A program made the position numbers and the translations under genes. A stretch of 64,000 bases of DNA from Prosapia bicincta. Taxonomy: Eukaryota > Arthropoda > Insecta > Hemiptera > Cercopidae. Position 1 is the first letter of the stretch. Each line of letters starts with the position of its first letter. The notes below the pieces were generated by a model, which had not been told where the DNA came from, searched no databases, and saw only the letters and a list, made by a program, of their open reading frames with translations. The DNA is taken from NCBI GenBank assembly GCA_036971475.1, contig JBAIZL010000376.1, forward strand, positions 7,022,501 to 7,086,500, in the 5' to 3' direction. Of the stretch, positions 11,595 through 21,915 are shown one piece after another.

Positions 11595-12266
11595 TCACAA
11601 CAGCTCCTTTTGTCCTAACATTGAAAACAGGTAATTGTCCATCATACCTGCTATTACTGATTTTGGACGATGACCCCACCTTAATAATTTTCTGTATTGT
11701 TCGGCGCTGAGTATTGTAAACAACGGTGCGAAAATACACATGTCACACCAACTGCTAGGGTCCCAAAAAATGTTTTGCAAAATTGACCAATTATCTTCTC
11801 TTTTATATCTGTAAGTTATAATCACTCTGGTAAAATCGTCAAATAAGAAATCTCCACTTCTGTAAAGCAGTTTTGTGATACAGCCCCTGCACAAATTGTT
11901 ATATCGATTATCATAGGAGAAATGTTCAAATAGAATAAAATTATCAACGTAAACAAATTCAACATAATCGTTTTTCGGATGGTTCATTAACATTATGAAA
12001 TCATTACTCAATAAACTCTCTTTGGAATACACTCTTAAATATTCGTATACTTCATTATCGGGTATATATATAGTCATAATATTTTTTAATAATGAATAAT
12101 TGTATCCATCAGTATTGCGTTTGATTAAAGTCATAAACACTTCCTTATAAGATTCGTGCAGACACTTAATAATCGTAGTGGGTAATTCAAGGCTATCCAA
12201 ATAATCCTTTCTTATTATACGCGAACACACTTCAATAATACACAATTGAAATAACGATTTAATCAT
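11595..12266 (-). CDS. Predicted elongin BC-box (SOCS-like) protein, left copy
   Basis: The 223-aa protein reads from ATG 12266 on the minus strand. Residues 4-13 (SLFQLCIIEV) fit the elongin B/C-binding BC-box pattern [APST]LxxxCxxx[AILV]. About 14 residues later comes LELPTTIIKCL, which loosely resembles the LPxP-type cullin-5 box or an F-box start. The rest is aromatic-rich and cysteine-containing, with no family I recognise; it could be the substrate-binding part. If correct, it would recruit a host cullin ubiquitin ligase, a strategy used by many viruses. Opposite in strand to its neighbours, it lies in IR2. The second copy is at 20791-21450. Confidence 0.5.
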   Translation of the reverse strand: MIKSLFQLCIIEVCSRIIRKDYLDSLELPTTIIKCLHESYKEVFMTLIKRNTDGYNYSLLKNIMTIYIPDNEVYEYLRVYSKESLLSNDFIMLMNHPKNDYVEFVYVDNFILFEHFSYDNRYNNLCRGCITKLLYRSGDFLFDDFTRVIITYRYKREDNWSILQNIFWDPSSWCDMCIFAPLFTILSAEQYRKLLRWGHRPKSVIAGMMDNYLFSMLGQKELL

Positions 12267-12439
12267 TTTAGGCTAGTCAGAACAACAACAATGACAATGT
12301 CAACTGCAACAGTGAGGAGAGGCATTGCAAGAGAGATTTATAAACAGGCTCGTAGGAATTCTCCCACTCGTCATGTTGAGGTGAAATGATTGTATGATCT
12401 TTACCAAGCCAACTTTGTGGAAATGCTGTCATTCGCTTG

Positions 12440-12493
12440 ACTAGTTACAACTGCGGTCATTTGTGTTTACAGTTTTTAACGAACAACATATAA
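12440..12493 (+). pseudogene. Stub of adenain-like protease (active-site Cys end)
   Basis: Just upstream of penton, 14 codons spell CGHLCLQFL and end in TAA at 12491-12493. This matches the C-terminal active-site cysteine block of the protease found at the same position, before penton, in element B (48693-49073). The His and Asp parts of the enzyme are missing because the IR2 junction at 12436 cuts the gene. It is therefore a remnant showing that element A once had the same gene order. Confidence 0.75.
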
Positions 12494-12502
12494 CCGGCGA
12501 AA

Positions 12503-13198
12503 ATGCTCTGTTTAAATGGTAAAGGGTCAAACATCTCTTGCGATATATATCCGCCCATAGATTTGCGCAGCGAAAAATGGGAAATTGGATTAATTGATTT
12601 TATGACTTACAACACCATACCGAACATTGAGAAAGACGTAAATGATAAATTTCATTTTGATAATAATAAAGTTATAGAATTGCCCGAAGGATCATACGAA
12701 ATTGATAATATAGTTTCGTTTTTAAAGGAAGCTATTCATGAAAATTTTGGAGAGAAAAACATTGTGTTTGATCTTAAAGGAAATAACAATACGTTAAAAA
12801 CGAAAATCTTCTGTTCGAAAGCAATTAGATTCGACAAAGAGCACAGCATTGGATCGCTATTGGGGTTCGAGGCGAAGGAGTTAAAACCAAATATTTGGCA
12901 TACTTCCAAAAATACGGTAAATATTAACAGAGTAGACGTTATTCGAATTGTTTGCAACATTGCTAGAGGTTCATATAGAAACGGTGTTGAAGGTCATATT
13001 ATTCACGAATTTTATCCGGCCGTCGAACCTGGTTATAAAATTATTGAAAAACCTACTACAGTAATCTATCTGCCGTTAAACATAACAGGACTACTTCATA
13101 ATATTGCAGTGCGTCTCGAAGATCAGGACGGACAACTGATAAACTTGCGGGAAGAATATATAACGCTCAGACTTCATTTGCGGCGAAGTGTTAGTTAA
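12503..13198 (+). CDS. Penton (minor capsid, single jelly-roll)
   Basis: This 231-aa protein aligns along its full length with the 233-aa penton of element B. Shared landmarks include EKWEI..IDF/L, YNTIPNI, GSYEI, NNNTLK, the DxIRIVCNI region, HEFYP, PGYKI, VIYLPLN and LRLHLRR at the C terminus. Polinton pentons form the fivefold vertices of the predicted virion. ATG 12503 follows the protease stub closely. The ORF is intact, unlike the adjacent capsid gene. It is followed two bases later by a small ORF that links it to the capsid gene. Confidence 0.85.
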   Translation: MLCLNGKGSNISCDIYPPIDLRSEKWEIGLIDFMTYNTIPNIEKDVNDKFHFDNNKVIELPEGSYEIDNIVSFLKEAIHENFGEKNIVFDLKGNNNTLKTKIFCSKAIRFDKEHSIGSLLGFEAKELKPNIWHTSKNTVNINRVDVIRIVCNIARGSYRNGVEGHIIHEFYPAVEPGYKIIEKPTTVIYLPLNITGLLHNIAVRLEDQDGQLINLREEYITLRLHLRRSVS

Positions 13199-13200
13199 TA

Positions 13201-13359
13201 ATGGTTCTAATTTTGAATAGTAGTAATACAACAGATTTTACAGCGGCAGTCAGTAGACGTCAGCCAATAGATCACCATAAGCTGCTAACAAAAAGGAACA
13301 AAGAATTTTTGGAATCTTTAGGTTATACTGTTAATAAAGAACATGTTACGAGTAGATGA
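13201..13359 (+). CDS. Small conserved ORF between penton and capsid (52 aa)
   Basis: This 52-codon ORF starts two bases after the penton stop and overlaps the capsid start by 17 bp in another frame. Its counterpart in element B is 49755-49901. The two share an M-x-LI-x-N start, T..Q near the middle, and a C-terminal block RN..FL.SLG[YF].VN. Conservation in position and pattern between two diverged elements argues for a real product, although it is short and basic. It may be a small core or capsid-associated protein, by analogy with small basic adenovirus core peptides; that is inference. Confidence 0.6.
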   Translation: MVLILNSSNTTDFTAAVSRRQPIDHHKLLTKRNKEFLESLGYTVNKEHVTSR

Positions 13360-14538
13360 AAAGGTCATTTTTGACGAAACTATTGTAGATTTGGAATATC
13401 ATACGCATCTTCCGTACGCACAAACTACATTTGGTGAAAATGATGAAATTCGGATTCCAGCGCACCAACAAAATGTTTACACGTTGCCATCTAAGAGTTA
13501 CATATATATAGAAGGAGAATATAAGGAAGTGAACCCGGCCAACAATCACGAGGAACAAAGCGTTAAAATAATTAGCAATGGGATGGCATTTCTTTTTGAC
13601 GAAATCAGATATGAAATTTGTGGCACAGAAATAGACAGGGTGAAAAACGTTGGTATTACGACAACAATTAAAAATCTATTAACCAGCACTGAAGATGAAA
13701 AAAATATTTTATTGAACGGAGGATGGAATATAAATATGATTCCTTTCGAACACGATAATAAATTTTCGTTTTGTATTCCTCTGAAAATGTTACTCGGATT
13801 CGCAGACGACTACGCCCACATTTTATTAAACGTGAGACAGGAATTATTATTACTCAGAAGTTCGACCAATATAAATGCAATTATAACGGAAAATAATAAC
13901 AATAATGTCGAATTGAAAATTACAAAAATATTTTGGAAAATTCCGTACGTGCGAGTGGCCGATGATTATAATTTATCGCTATTAAGAATAATCGATAAGG
14001 ACCAACCAATTTCATTAGGATTTCGACGTTGGACACTCATCGATAATCCTGCTTTGCCGACTTCAAAAAATTCAACCTGGACAGTAAAAACAGCGTCCAA
14101 TAGCGAAAAACCTCGTTACGTCATCATCGCTTTTCAAACGGACAGAAGGAATGTGAAAAACAAGAATGCCGGTCATTTTGATTTTTGCAACATTGTCAAC
14201 ATTAAACTATATTTAAATTCGCAATATTATCCGTACGATAATTTTAACGGTAATAAGGCAATCATCTACGATTTTTTCACAAGATTTCAGTCGTCATACT
14301 ACCATGGCAGCAATAATAGACCGGCCATAGATTTTAAAACATTCATTGCAAAACACCAATATTTGTTATAGACTGTTCAAGACAAAATGAATCATTAAAA
14401 ACTGGCACCATAGATGTGCGAATTGAAATCGAAGCAAATACAAACCTGCCTGAAAAGACTGCTGCATATTGTCTCGTCATCCAAGACGCTCTCGTCGAAT
14501 ATACACCACTCTCTGGTCTTGTGCGTAAAATATTTTAA
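13343..14538 (+). pseudogene. Major capsid protein (double jelly-roll), frameshifted near the end
   Basis: The open part (342 codons) matches the 395-aa capsid of element B throughout: LEYHTHLPYA..TFG, NDEIRIP.HQQ, the FLFDEIRYEI-GxEIDR block, VGITTTIKNLL, RQELLLLRSS and QYYPYDN. About 7 codons before its stop (14369-14371), similarity switches to the +1 frame and then continues to a TAA at 14536-14538. One base appears to have been lost around 14350. The capsid would lack its last ~55 residues, so this copy is likely non-functional. A sequencing indel is the alternative. Confidence 0.85.
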
Positions 14539-14710
14539 TTGTATTTCTTTTTTTAACTGAGAAAAATAAAAAGTTGTAAACAAAAATAGTGTATTTTATT
14601 TATAAGACCCACCAAAATTTATAGGATATAGACAATGGATAATTCATAAAATGCTATTTTGTTTTATCTTTATTAATCTACAAACATTAACATAACATAA
14701 TTTTGTGTTT
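14535..14710 (+). repeat. Inverted repeat IR3, left arm (capsid 3' flank)
   Basis: The bases just after the capsid gene recur in reverse complement at 19336-19520, downstream of the truncated polymerase. The arm includes ATAAAAAGTTGTA and a polyadenylation-like region. This suggests that capsid and polymerase genes once converged on a shared spacer. Confidence 0.75.
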
Positions 14711-15381
14711 AGTTTTCAGTCACAAAATTACGAAGTAGAGTTTGTTCGAAAGTAAAAGTGTCCATAGAAAGACCAAAGATACATTTAATGATTCAAAATT
14801 TTACCTACTTTTTTAACGAAATATTATTTAAAAAATATGTGTTAATTATAAACAAATTGATTAATTTTTTTAAATGATCAAGTTTAAGATGCATTTATTT
14901 TTATATATTATAAATTTCACGAATAAAGGAAATCAAAAGATCTAAATTTTGTCGCCTCAGACTAATATGTGCATGCAAATAATTGAGTTACGCAAAACAG
15001 CTGCTCTCAAAACTTCCTGTCGAGGGCAAAGTTCAAGCCCGAATATTCATTTCATTGTACAGAGTAAGTCACGTCATGTGTTGAACATTTCTAGCACTTT
15101 ATAAAAGTTATCAATTCAATTAAATTAAATTAGAAAATCTCTGACTCTATATTCAGTTTAACAGTGTTTAAAAATAATTGTATTAGTAATTATAAAACAT
15201 CATCAGCCATTTTTTAACTCTCGTTAGAATTTTTCTAAGTAAAATTATTGTTTAGGATCGTAGAAGTTACCAAATACCTTACGTTATTTTCATGTCTAGA
15301 AACATGTAGAAATATTTCCTTGCGCAGTTATTTTTATTGACGGTTAATGCTCACGAAGTATTTATTACTGCTCTTACTACT
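14711..15381. other. AT-rich spacer between IR3 and IR1 arms
   Basis: No coding motif or repeat match was found here. It separates the capsid 3' flank from the inverted copy of the left end of element A. It may be element A interior or inserted DNA. Confidence 0.4.
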
Positions 15382-15620
15382 ACTCACGTCCACTACCTCC
15401 GTATCTGCTTATCCTTGTTGTAACTATATCCATAATATTCCCTTACAAACTCATCCCTACGAAAATATAACACTGTAGTAAAGAGTACCTTGACGTACAG
15501 TGCAGAAACGTGGATAATGTTTCAAACAGACAAGAGCAAGATAAACGAAGTAAAAATGGACTCTCTTAGGAGATCATGTCATTCTTTAGACGAGAAACAT
15601 TGGATGTCGCAGATTACCAA
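15382..15620 (+). pseudogene. Non-LTR reverse transcriptase C-terminal fragment (IR1 right copy)
   Basis: The plus-strand frame gives LTYSAETW followed by DKSKINEVKMDSLRRS, typical of the region after the polymerase domain of non-LTR reverse transcriptases. The frame breaks soon afterwards. It is the mirror of 7555-7787. Confidence 0.5.
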
Positions 15621-16283
15621 GAGTTCCTAGGGAATGGACGCCACCGGAGAAAAAAGATAGGGAAGACCCAAACTATCAAGGGGAAACAATCAGTAAAGCC
15701 GTGAAAGGAGCATATCGGTGTAACACCGCTACAATAAGAAAACATACAGATGGAGTTTAGAAATCGGACAGCGACGGCAGACACTATAATACCGACATTA
15801 AACAGTACCAACATCATCAAGACTGAATCAATATAATAATTCAAGATATAAAACATATGTTAAATCATGGTACTAATAATAACCACCAATTTCCAAATAT
15901 TGAAATAATAAACTTAAAAAAGATAAAAATAAAGGATTAAGAATGAATGTATGTGAAGCATTCGAAGTATATAAATAGAGTGGAAATAAGAAATTAATAA
16001 GTAATTCTTGTACTTGAATAATTTCAGTTGTTTTTGATTATTTTACAAGAAAACATACTAAACATATATATATCCTTATGCGGGAAACATGCCTATCCTT
16101 AGAAACATCTCGATACAGTAAAATAAGGACCTATGTTTCTGACAAGTGGGCCTTACATTCTCCATTACGACCACTACTAGGCATTGCAATACGCGCATTT
16201 TAATTCTACCGATATTCATCTTGTTCCTCCCTTGCCTTATTTTACTAAAACTGTAGACAAAGATACCTTCTGTAGGGATGGGA

Positions 16284-16694
16284 TGAAGCTTACAACATGA
16301 GAAGAAGCTCTGGCCACATGGGCAATGATTGTCCTCACCTTCCGAACTAAAGTCAGGGTAGTCCTCATTCATCAACCCTCGAAAATTCTTTTCCACGTTT
16401 TTGTGCATTAAATATCCTTCTTACAGTCTTATCATCGTCTGGTGATAGCTTTGAAATGATTTACGTCACAGAAAATATTCGAACACTGATAAAAAGAAAT
16501 TTATTCTCTGTGACTTGTAAATTACGCACTATTCTGCTGTGCTGTATGACCTACCACATGTGGTATATAGTTATGGTTAGCAAAACCACTTACTACGTTT
16601 TAATCTGCGTATAATATGAAAGTTTGTCTCTAAAAAAATTGCCTGGTTTTTATTTTTAAACCGTCATTCAATTCCTTCGATTAACTCACACTCT

Positions 16695-16734
<40 letters not shown>

Positions 16735-17117
16735 TGTGCAAATTTTCAATCGTTAATAAAATACGTTTTTATTCATCCAATGAAGTTCAAATTCCTTTTT
16801 TTACAACCTGTAGTGGATGACAATTGATGTTGATACAGTTTTACAATAATATTTATTTATTAATTGAATTTTAAAAAGTTGATGACTCGGTGGGAATCGA
16901 ACTGAATGTTTGAAATCCAGCGTTTTGGCACTGAGCCAACTTTTCTATTCGTAGATATCTCTTACTTAAAGATGTATATGAAATTAAAAGAGAGGATTTC
17001 CATGAAATAATGAAGTATTAAAAGAGATTGATAGATTGGGAAAAGTTATATAACACCATTAGGTTTATAAATTAGAAATGAAAAAATGGGAATAAATAGC
17101 AACAAACAAAAATAATA
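16284..17117. other. Extra block in IR1 right arm, with tRNA-like SINE head
   Basis: This block is absent from the left arm, where the flanking sequences are directly joined. On its minus strand, TGGCTCAGTGC (16928-16938 complement) fits a Pol III A box and AGTTCGATTCC (16893-16903 complement) fits a B box with one mismatch, the layout of a tRNA-derived SINE. A (TA)n run lies at about 16695-16732. It could be an insertion in the right arm or a deletion from the left. Confidence 0.5.
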
Positions 17118-17457
17118 GTCCAACACCATATTCTGTGTAGAGAAAAAAATGGAAAATTTCAAGAAAGGGGATTTCTATTTTGCATTTAATATTGGATTAT
17201 ATCATGTGTATATACATATTTATATCAGTTGTTATTTTAACATAAAAATTAACTTAAATAAAATTTTTCTTTGTCGACCTCAGTGGGAATTTACTCTAAA
17301 CATTTTTTAAAATATTACTTGTGTTTATTTGTAGCAATATTTTCTGTTGATTTTTATAATTGTCTGCTAATTGTTGACACTGTTTCGTCTAAGGTTTTTC
17401 TAGACGCGTGTAGTGATGCTGTGCCAATTCTATTTCTATCCTCTTACGTCCAATTTA

Positions 17458-17616
17458 CGTATTACACAACGCGATAGACTTGTCTGAACCAGAGAACTGA
17501 GAGGGGGGAGAGCTGGAGCTCGCCGCCAAGGAAGGGGCAACGTGATGACGTAATTTACGTACACCCGGCAGAACCGGCTGCGTACGCCCGGTGGGAACAG
17601 CAAACCCCTTACTACT
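17458..17616 (-). repeat. Internal third copy of element A terminus
   Basis: The sequence matches the short-form left terminus (6377-6541) in reverse complement, ending CCTTACTACT at 17616 and followed by CTTATA. Like the left end it lacks the 156-bp segment, so it derives from the left and not the right terminus. Confidence 0.8.
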
Positions 17617-17980
17617 CTTATATAAACATTTATCATGGGTATTACGCAATCAAAGCTTATGAAATCATCGGAGTAGTGAATTTTTGCATGCTTTCATAAG
17701 GGTATTGATATTCTCAAAAGTATTGACGTTCCAACCAGACCAAAGTTACGGTGTGGTGAAATTTAGTGAGTAAAATTACATTCAGTGAATAAGATTATTA
17801 GAGAATGGGACAATAGTATTAGGTTCTGCAAATTGGTAATCAAAATTTTAAAAAGAAAAATACAATTTGTAAAATCATTGTTAAAACGGAAATGTAGTTT
17901 CATATAAAACGTTCTATTATTAGGGTGCAATTTTGGAAATTCTCTCGACATAGTTTTACTCACGCCTATTAAGGGGGTGA

Positions 17981-19240
17981 AATGATTTTGAAATAGCCGA
18001 ACCTCTGTCATATATAATGTATATTGATGCAACAAATTTGTACGGATGGAGTATGACAAAACCCATGCCGTACGCCTCTTTTGAATGGAAAAGGTCTAAA
18101 GAAATAAATACGTTTGATGTTTTGGCTATAGCGGATGACTCTCCCATAGGATATATTTTAGAAGTGGATATTGCATATCCTAGCTACTTGCATGATGATC
18201 ATAATCAATTGCCATTTCTACCGGAAACTAAATGTCCGCCAGGCAGTAAACAATCTAAATTATTGACAACTTTAGAAGTAAAAAAGAATTACATTTGTCA
18301 TTATGTTAATTTGAAACAAGCGTTGCGTCACGGACTGGTAATTACAAAGATTCATAGGATTATGCAGTTTAAACAAAGCGCATGGTTGTCATCGTATGTT
18401 CTCTATAATACGAAAAAAAGACAAAACGCTAAAAACGATTTTGAAAAAGACTTCTATAAATTTGTCATAAACGCAATGTTTGGCAAAACAATTGAAAATA
18501 TTAGGAAGAGAAAAAATTTAAAATTAATTAGCTCGGAGAGAAAATTGAATGCGTTGATTAGGAAACCCACCTTTTTGAATCGCATAATCTACGATGAATC
18601 TTTGTGCGCTATTGAATTGGAAAAAGAATCGATTTATTTTAACAAGCCAATATATATTGGTTTTACGGTTTTAGAAATAAGTAAAACACGTATGTACGAA
18701 ATACACTACGATGTTTTGAAAGATTTCTATAAATCAAAAATTAATCTTTTGTATTTAGACACAGATGGTTTATTTTATAAAATCTTTACTGATAATTTCT
18801 ATAAAGATATTAAGGTGAATGATGATTTGAGAAATCATTTTGATATGTCCGATCTTCCTCAAGATCATGAAGGTTATTTCAGAGATAATGCTAAGAAATT
18901 GGGCTGTTTCAAAGACGAATGCAAAGGCGTTGGTTTGTCTGAATTCATCGGACTGAGAGCTAAATTATACAGTTTTAGAACGGTAAATAAAATTGAAAAA
19001 AAAGCTAAAGGTATCACTAAAACGGCGCTTAAGACTGTAACTTTTGACGACTATAGAAAGTGTTTAGAATCATTTATTAAAAGCAGGCGAGAAATCATTT
19101 CATTTACATCGAAAAAACATATAGTTCAAACCGTCACTGTTGATAAATTGGCTCTCAGCCCCGATGACGATAAAAGATATATATGTAAAGATGGTGTACA
19201 TACGTTGGCATATGGCCATGTTATGTTAAAAGATAAATAA
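17981..19240 (+). pseudogene. DNA polymerase B, C-terminal part only (palm and thumb)
   Basis: Family B protein-primed polymerase, polymerase half only. Motif A reads YIDATNLYG, motif B is NAMFGKTIEN and motif C is YLDTDG, where the serine that usually follows DTD is glycine. The in-frame ATG is 18017, but coding similarity continues upstream to a TGA at 17978-17980, right at the edge of IR1. The exonuclease and N-terminal halves are absent from the window, so the gene was cut by the IR1 rearrangement. It belongs to a different polymerase lineage from the one in element B, judging by motif wording (NLYGWSM versus SLYPWVC). About 410 codons remain. Confidence 0.88.
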
Positions 19241-19520
19241 TTCTCCTGTGTTAAAATGTTTGTAGATTAATAAAGAAAAAACAGCAATAGCATTTTGTGA
19301 AAAGTTATTTAATCCTATATCCTACAAATTTTTGGAAACACAAAATTATGTTATGTTAATGTTTGTAAATTAATAAAGATAAAACAAAACAGCATTTTAT
19401 GAATTATCCATTGTCTATATCCTATAAATTTTGGTAACAGAAAGTGGGTCTTATAAATAAAATACACTATTTTTGTGTACAACTTTTTATTTTCTCAGTT
19501 AAAAAAAGAAATACAATTAA
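19241..19520 (-). repeat. IR3 right arm and neighbouring diverged tandem copy
   Basis: 19336-19520 is the reverse complement of 14535-14710. Just before it, about 19251-19335 is a diverged direct duplicate of 19345-19440, sharing GTTTGTA.ATTAATAAAGA and CTATATCCTA.AAATTTT. These are probably 3' untranslated regions with polyadenylation signals. Confidence 0.65.
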
Positions 19521-20505
19521 CTAAATTTATTTAATTAATTTTAGTTAGGAACTTTTAAAAAAAGGGGCAATGTATGCAATATGGTAATTTCGTCCCAAAT
19601 AAGTTATAACGTATGATTTCACAAAACAGCCGATTTTATGTTAAAAGTTATGTGGTGGCTGTTTTAAAGGTTATGTTACATTAACTGTATTAATTGTAAT
19701 CATATTTAATAAATTTTTTCTTTGTTGATTCAAGTAAGAATTGACTTTAAAACTTGTTTATATTAATGATTACTACTTATATACAGCTACAATGGTAACA
19801 AAGACATCTACATAGTATTTGCTCTACAAATATCTTTTTACATTCATATATTTTTATTTCAATAAAATTTAAGTTTTTTAAAACTATAAAATAAATAAAA
19901 CCTCCTAACCACAAGTCTCATTCTTGTAGTCATATCCTCTGATGACGATTCCTTTACAATAAAAAAGTACATTGTGATTAAAACTGTTTTATTTATTTAT
20001 AATAAAATTACACCGATTCGGCAACTACAGGTCTGCCTTAGAAGCCCTCATCAAAGGTACTTCAGCCAAATGTTTTGTACATATTTATAATTGTAATTAT
20101 ATAATAAAAAGTAACTAAAATAATTTTTGTCTTTGTTGACCTCAGTAGAAATTTACTTACAAAAACGTTTTTGTTATATTGCTTGTTTTTATACAGCCAT
20201 TTACAGAATTTTTTAAAATTTATTTAATAAGCCTTTGTTTTGACTACTCATGCCGGTTGAATTTATTTTTTATACCGCCATATGCTATGCCATTCAAAAA
20301 GTACAGTCATTTATTTTAAAAATTATATCATGAAATATGTCAAACCATGAGACCTGGTTAATTTGTCCCGGAATCCCTGTAAAGTCCACACATGTCATGA
20401 AATCGGCACCTCTGGTCACACAAATACAGGAATATTCAATTTATTGAATAATAAACTCAAAGCCCTTCGTTGGTTTACATTACCAACATCCTCAGGAGTA
20501 CAATA
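19521..20505. other. Non-coding stretch inside element A
   Basis: AT-rich sequence with no supported gene. Near 20484-20500, read on the minus strand, CCTGAGGATGTTGGTAATGT resembles a motif seen elsewhere in this window (7344, 15805, 23299, 32850). That motif looks like the end of a Penelope-like or similar retroelement. Confidence 0.4.
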
Positions 20506-20574
20506 CTGTAAGTGGCGCATAGAATATGTATCTAAAATCGGTTGTAATGACTTTTCCATTTCATCAGCACCGTC
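20506..20574 (-). pseudogene. Stub of Polinton integrase
   Basis: A 23-codon open stretch on the minus strand contains EMEKSLQPILDTYSMRHLQ. It aligns with EVASALKPILEKHSMKHFQ of the element B integrase, just before that enzyme's second catalytic aspartate. Similarity stops abruptly at both sides. It shows that element A once had an integrase, now almost entirely lost. Confidence 0.6.
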
Positions 20575-20617
20575 AACGCATATTTACTAAAACAATTTAT
20601 AACCTTTATTCGCTCTA

Positions 20618-21915
20618 GCGAATGACAGCATTTCCACAAAGTTGGCTTGGTAAAGATCATACAATCATTTCACCTCAACATGACGAGTGGGAGAATTCCT
20701 ACGAGCCTGTTTATAAATCTCTCTTGCAATGCCTCTCCTCACTGTTGCAGTTGACATTGTCATTGTTGTTGTTGTTCTGACTAGCCTAAAATGATTAAAT
20801 CGTTATTTCAATTGTGTATTATTGAAGTGTGTTCGCGTATAATAAGAAAGGATTATTTGGATAGCCTTGAATTACCCACTACGATTATTAAGTGTCTGCA
20901 CGAATCTTATAAGGAAGTGTTTATGACTTTAATCAAACGCAATACTGATGGATACAATTATTCATTATTAAAAAATATTATGACTATATATATACCCGAT
21001 AATGAAGTATACGAATATTTAAGAGTGTATTCCAAAGAGAGTTTATTGAGTAATGATTTCATAATGTTAATGAACCATCCGAAAAACAATTATGTTGAAT
21101 TTGTTTACGTTGATAATTTTATTCTATTTGAACATTTCTCCTATGATAATCGATATAACAATTTGTGCAGGGGCTGTATCACAAAACTGCTTTACAGAAG
21201 TGGAGATTTCTTATTTGACGATTTTACCAGAGTGATTATAACTTACAGATATAAAAGAGAAGATAATTGGTCAATTTTGCAAAACATTTTTTGGGACCCT
21301 AGCAGTTGGTGTGACATGTGTATTTTCGCACCGTTGTTTACAATACTCAGCGCCGAACAATACAGAAAATTATTAAGGTGGGGTCATCGTCCAAAATCAG
21401 TAATAGCAGGTATGATGGACAATTACCTGTTTTCAATGTTAGGACAATAGGAGCTGTTGTGACATGTGTGTTTACGTTCAAAATCAGTAACAGAAATTAT
21501 CTTTTCTCAATGTAAAGGTGAATAAATAAATTATTTAACACATAAATTGAAACATTTATTTTATACAAACTAATTTACATCTTTCCTGTTTACTTATTAA
21601 CTAATTTACATTTTGGTGAATAAATACGATGTTCAATAGCTGGAACGTCTTTTTCCTGCCAACTATGAATTTGTATATTACAACAAATACAAACAGCATG
21701 ATCTCCAATTGAATTATAATAAAACCCAGATTGTACCATGTCGTCGACATTTGGATATGGTTTTGGCCAATTTGCGAACGTATCTCGCATTTTCTTCTCT
21801 ATATCAAAAATGGACAACTTACACTCTACATAATGTTGGCCAATACAACTTAGATTTAAAATTTTGTACATTTGTTTTCTCATACAGTCATTTACATCTT
21901 TACAACATATTTTTT
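20618..21915 (-). repeat. Inverted repeat IR2, right arm
   Basis: Reverse complement of 11208-12436. It contains the second BC-box-like gene and most of the intact BIR gene, and leads into the right terminus. Homology begins at GCGAAT (20618). Confidence 0.85.
20791..21450 (+). CDS. Predicted elongin BC-box (SOCS-like) protein, right copy
   Basis: 219 aa, nearly identical to the minus-strand copy at 11595-12266. An in-frame TAG after GQ at 21448-21450 replaces AAG and removes the last four residues (KELL). One internal Asp-to-Asn change is visible (HPKNN versus HPKND). The N-terminal BC-box-like SLFQLCIIEV and the following LPTTIIKCL are unchanged. It is convergent with the BIR gene next to the right terminus. 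Near-identity of the two copies implies recent duplication or gene conversion. Its function is inferred only from the N-terminal motif. Confidence 0.5.
   Translation: MIKSLFQLCIIEVCSRIIRKDYLDSLELPTTIIKCLHESYKEVFMTLIKRNTDGYNYSLLKNIMTIYIPDNEVYEYLRVYSKESLLSNDFIMLMNHPKNNYVEFVYVDNFILFEHFSYDNRYNNLCRGCITKLLYRSGDFLFDDFTRVIITYRYKREDNWSILQNIFWDPSSWCDMCIFAPLFTILSAEQYRKLLRWGHRPKSVIAGMMDNYLFSMLGQ

Larger units (their letters stand above)
11208..12436 (+). repeat. Inverted repeat IR2, left arm
   Basis: This arm is the reverse complement of 20618-21915. It carries the BIR fragment and the BC-box-like gene. Homology stops at ATTCGC (12436), just before the protease stub. The two arms are nearly identical across the gene but differ in the BIR portion, where the left arm has an internal deletion and a tandem duplication. 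Confidence 0.85.
15382..17974 (-). repeat. Large inverted repeat IR1, right arm
   Basis: This is the reverse complement of 6019-7787 with an added ~830-bp block (about 16284-17117). It contains an internal copy of the element A terminus ending at 17616, followed by CTTATA (reverse of the left TATAAG) and the duplicated flank. Its outer end coincides with the cut edge of the polymerase gene at 17981. Confidence 0.85.

Noticed and set aside
16076..16408. 110-aa minus-strand ORF
   Set aside because: Spans the boundary between IR1 sequence and the extra block, with no counterpart in the left arm.
15382..17974. IR1 as the native terminal inverted repeat of element A
   Set aside because: IR1 includes flanking DNA beyond the TATAAG site, and the TATAAG duplication pairs the left end with 22455 instead.
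20363..20590. 75-aa plus-strand ORF
   Set aside because: Antisense to the integrase relic and a retroelement end motif.
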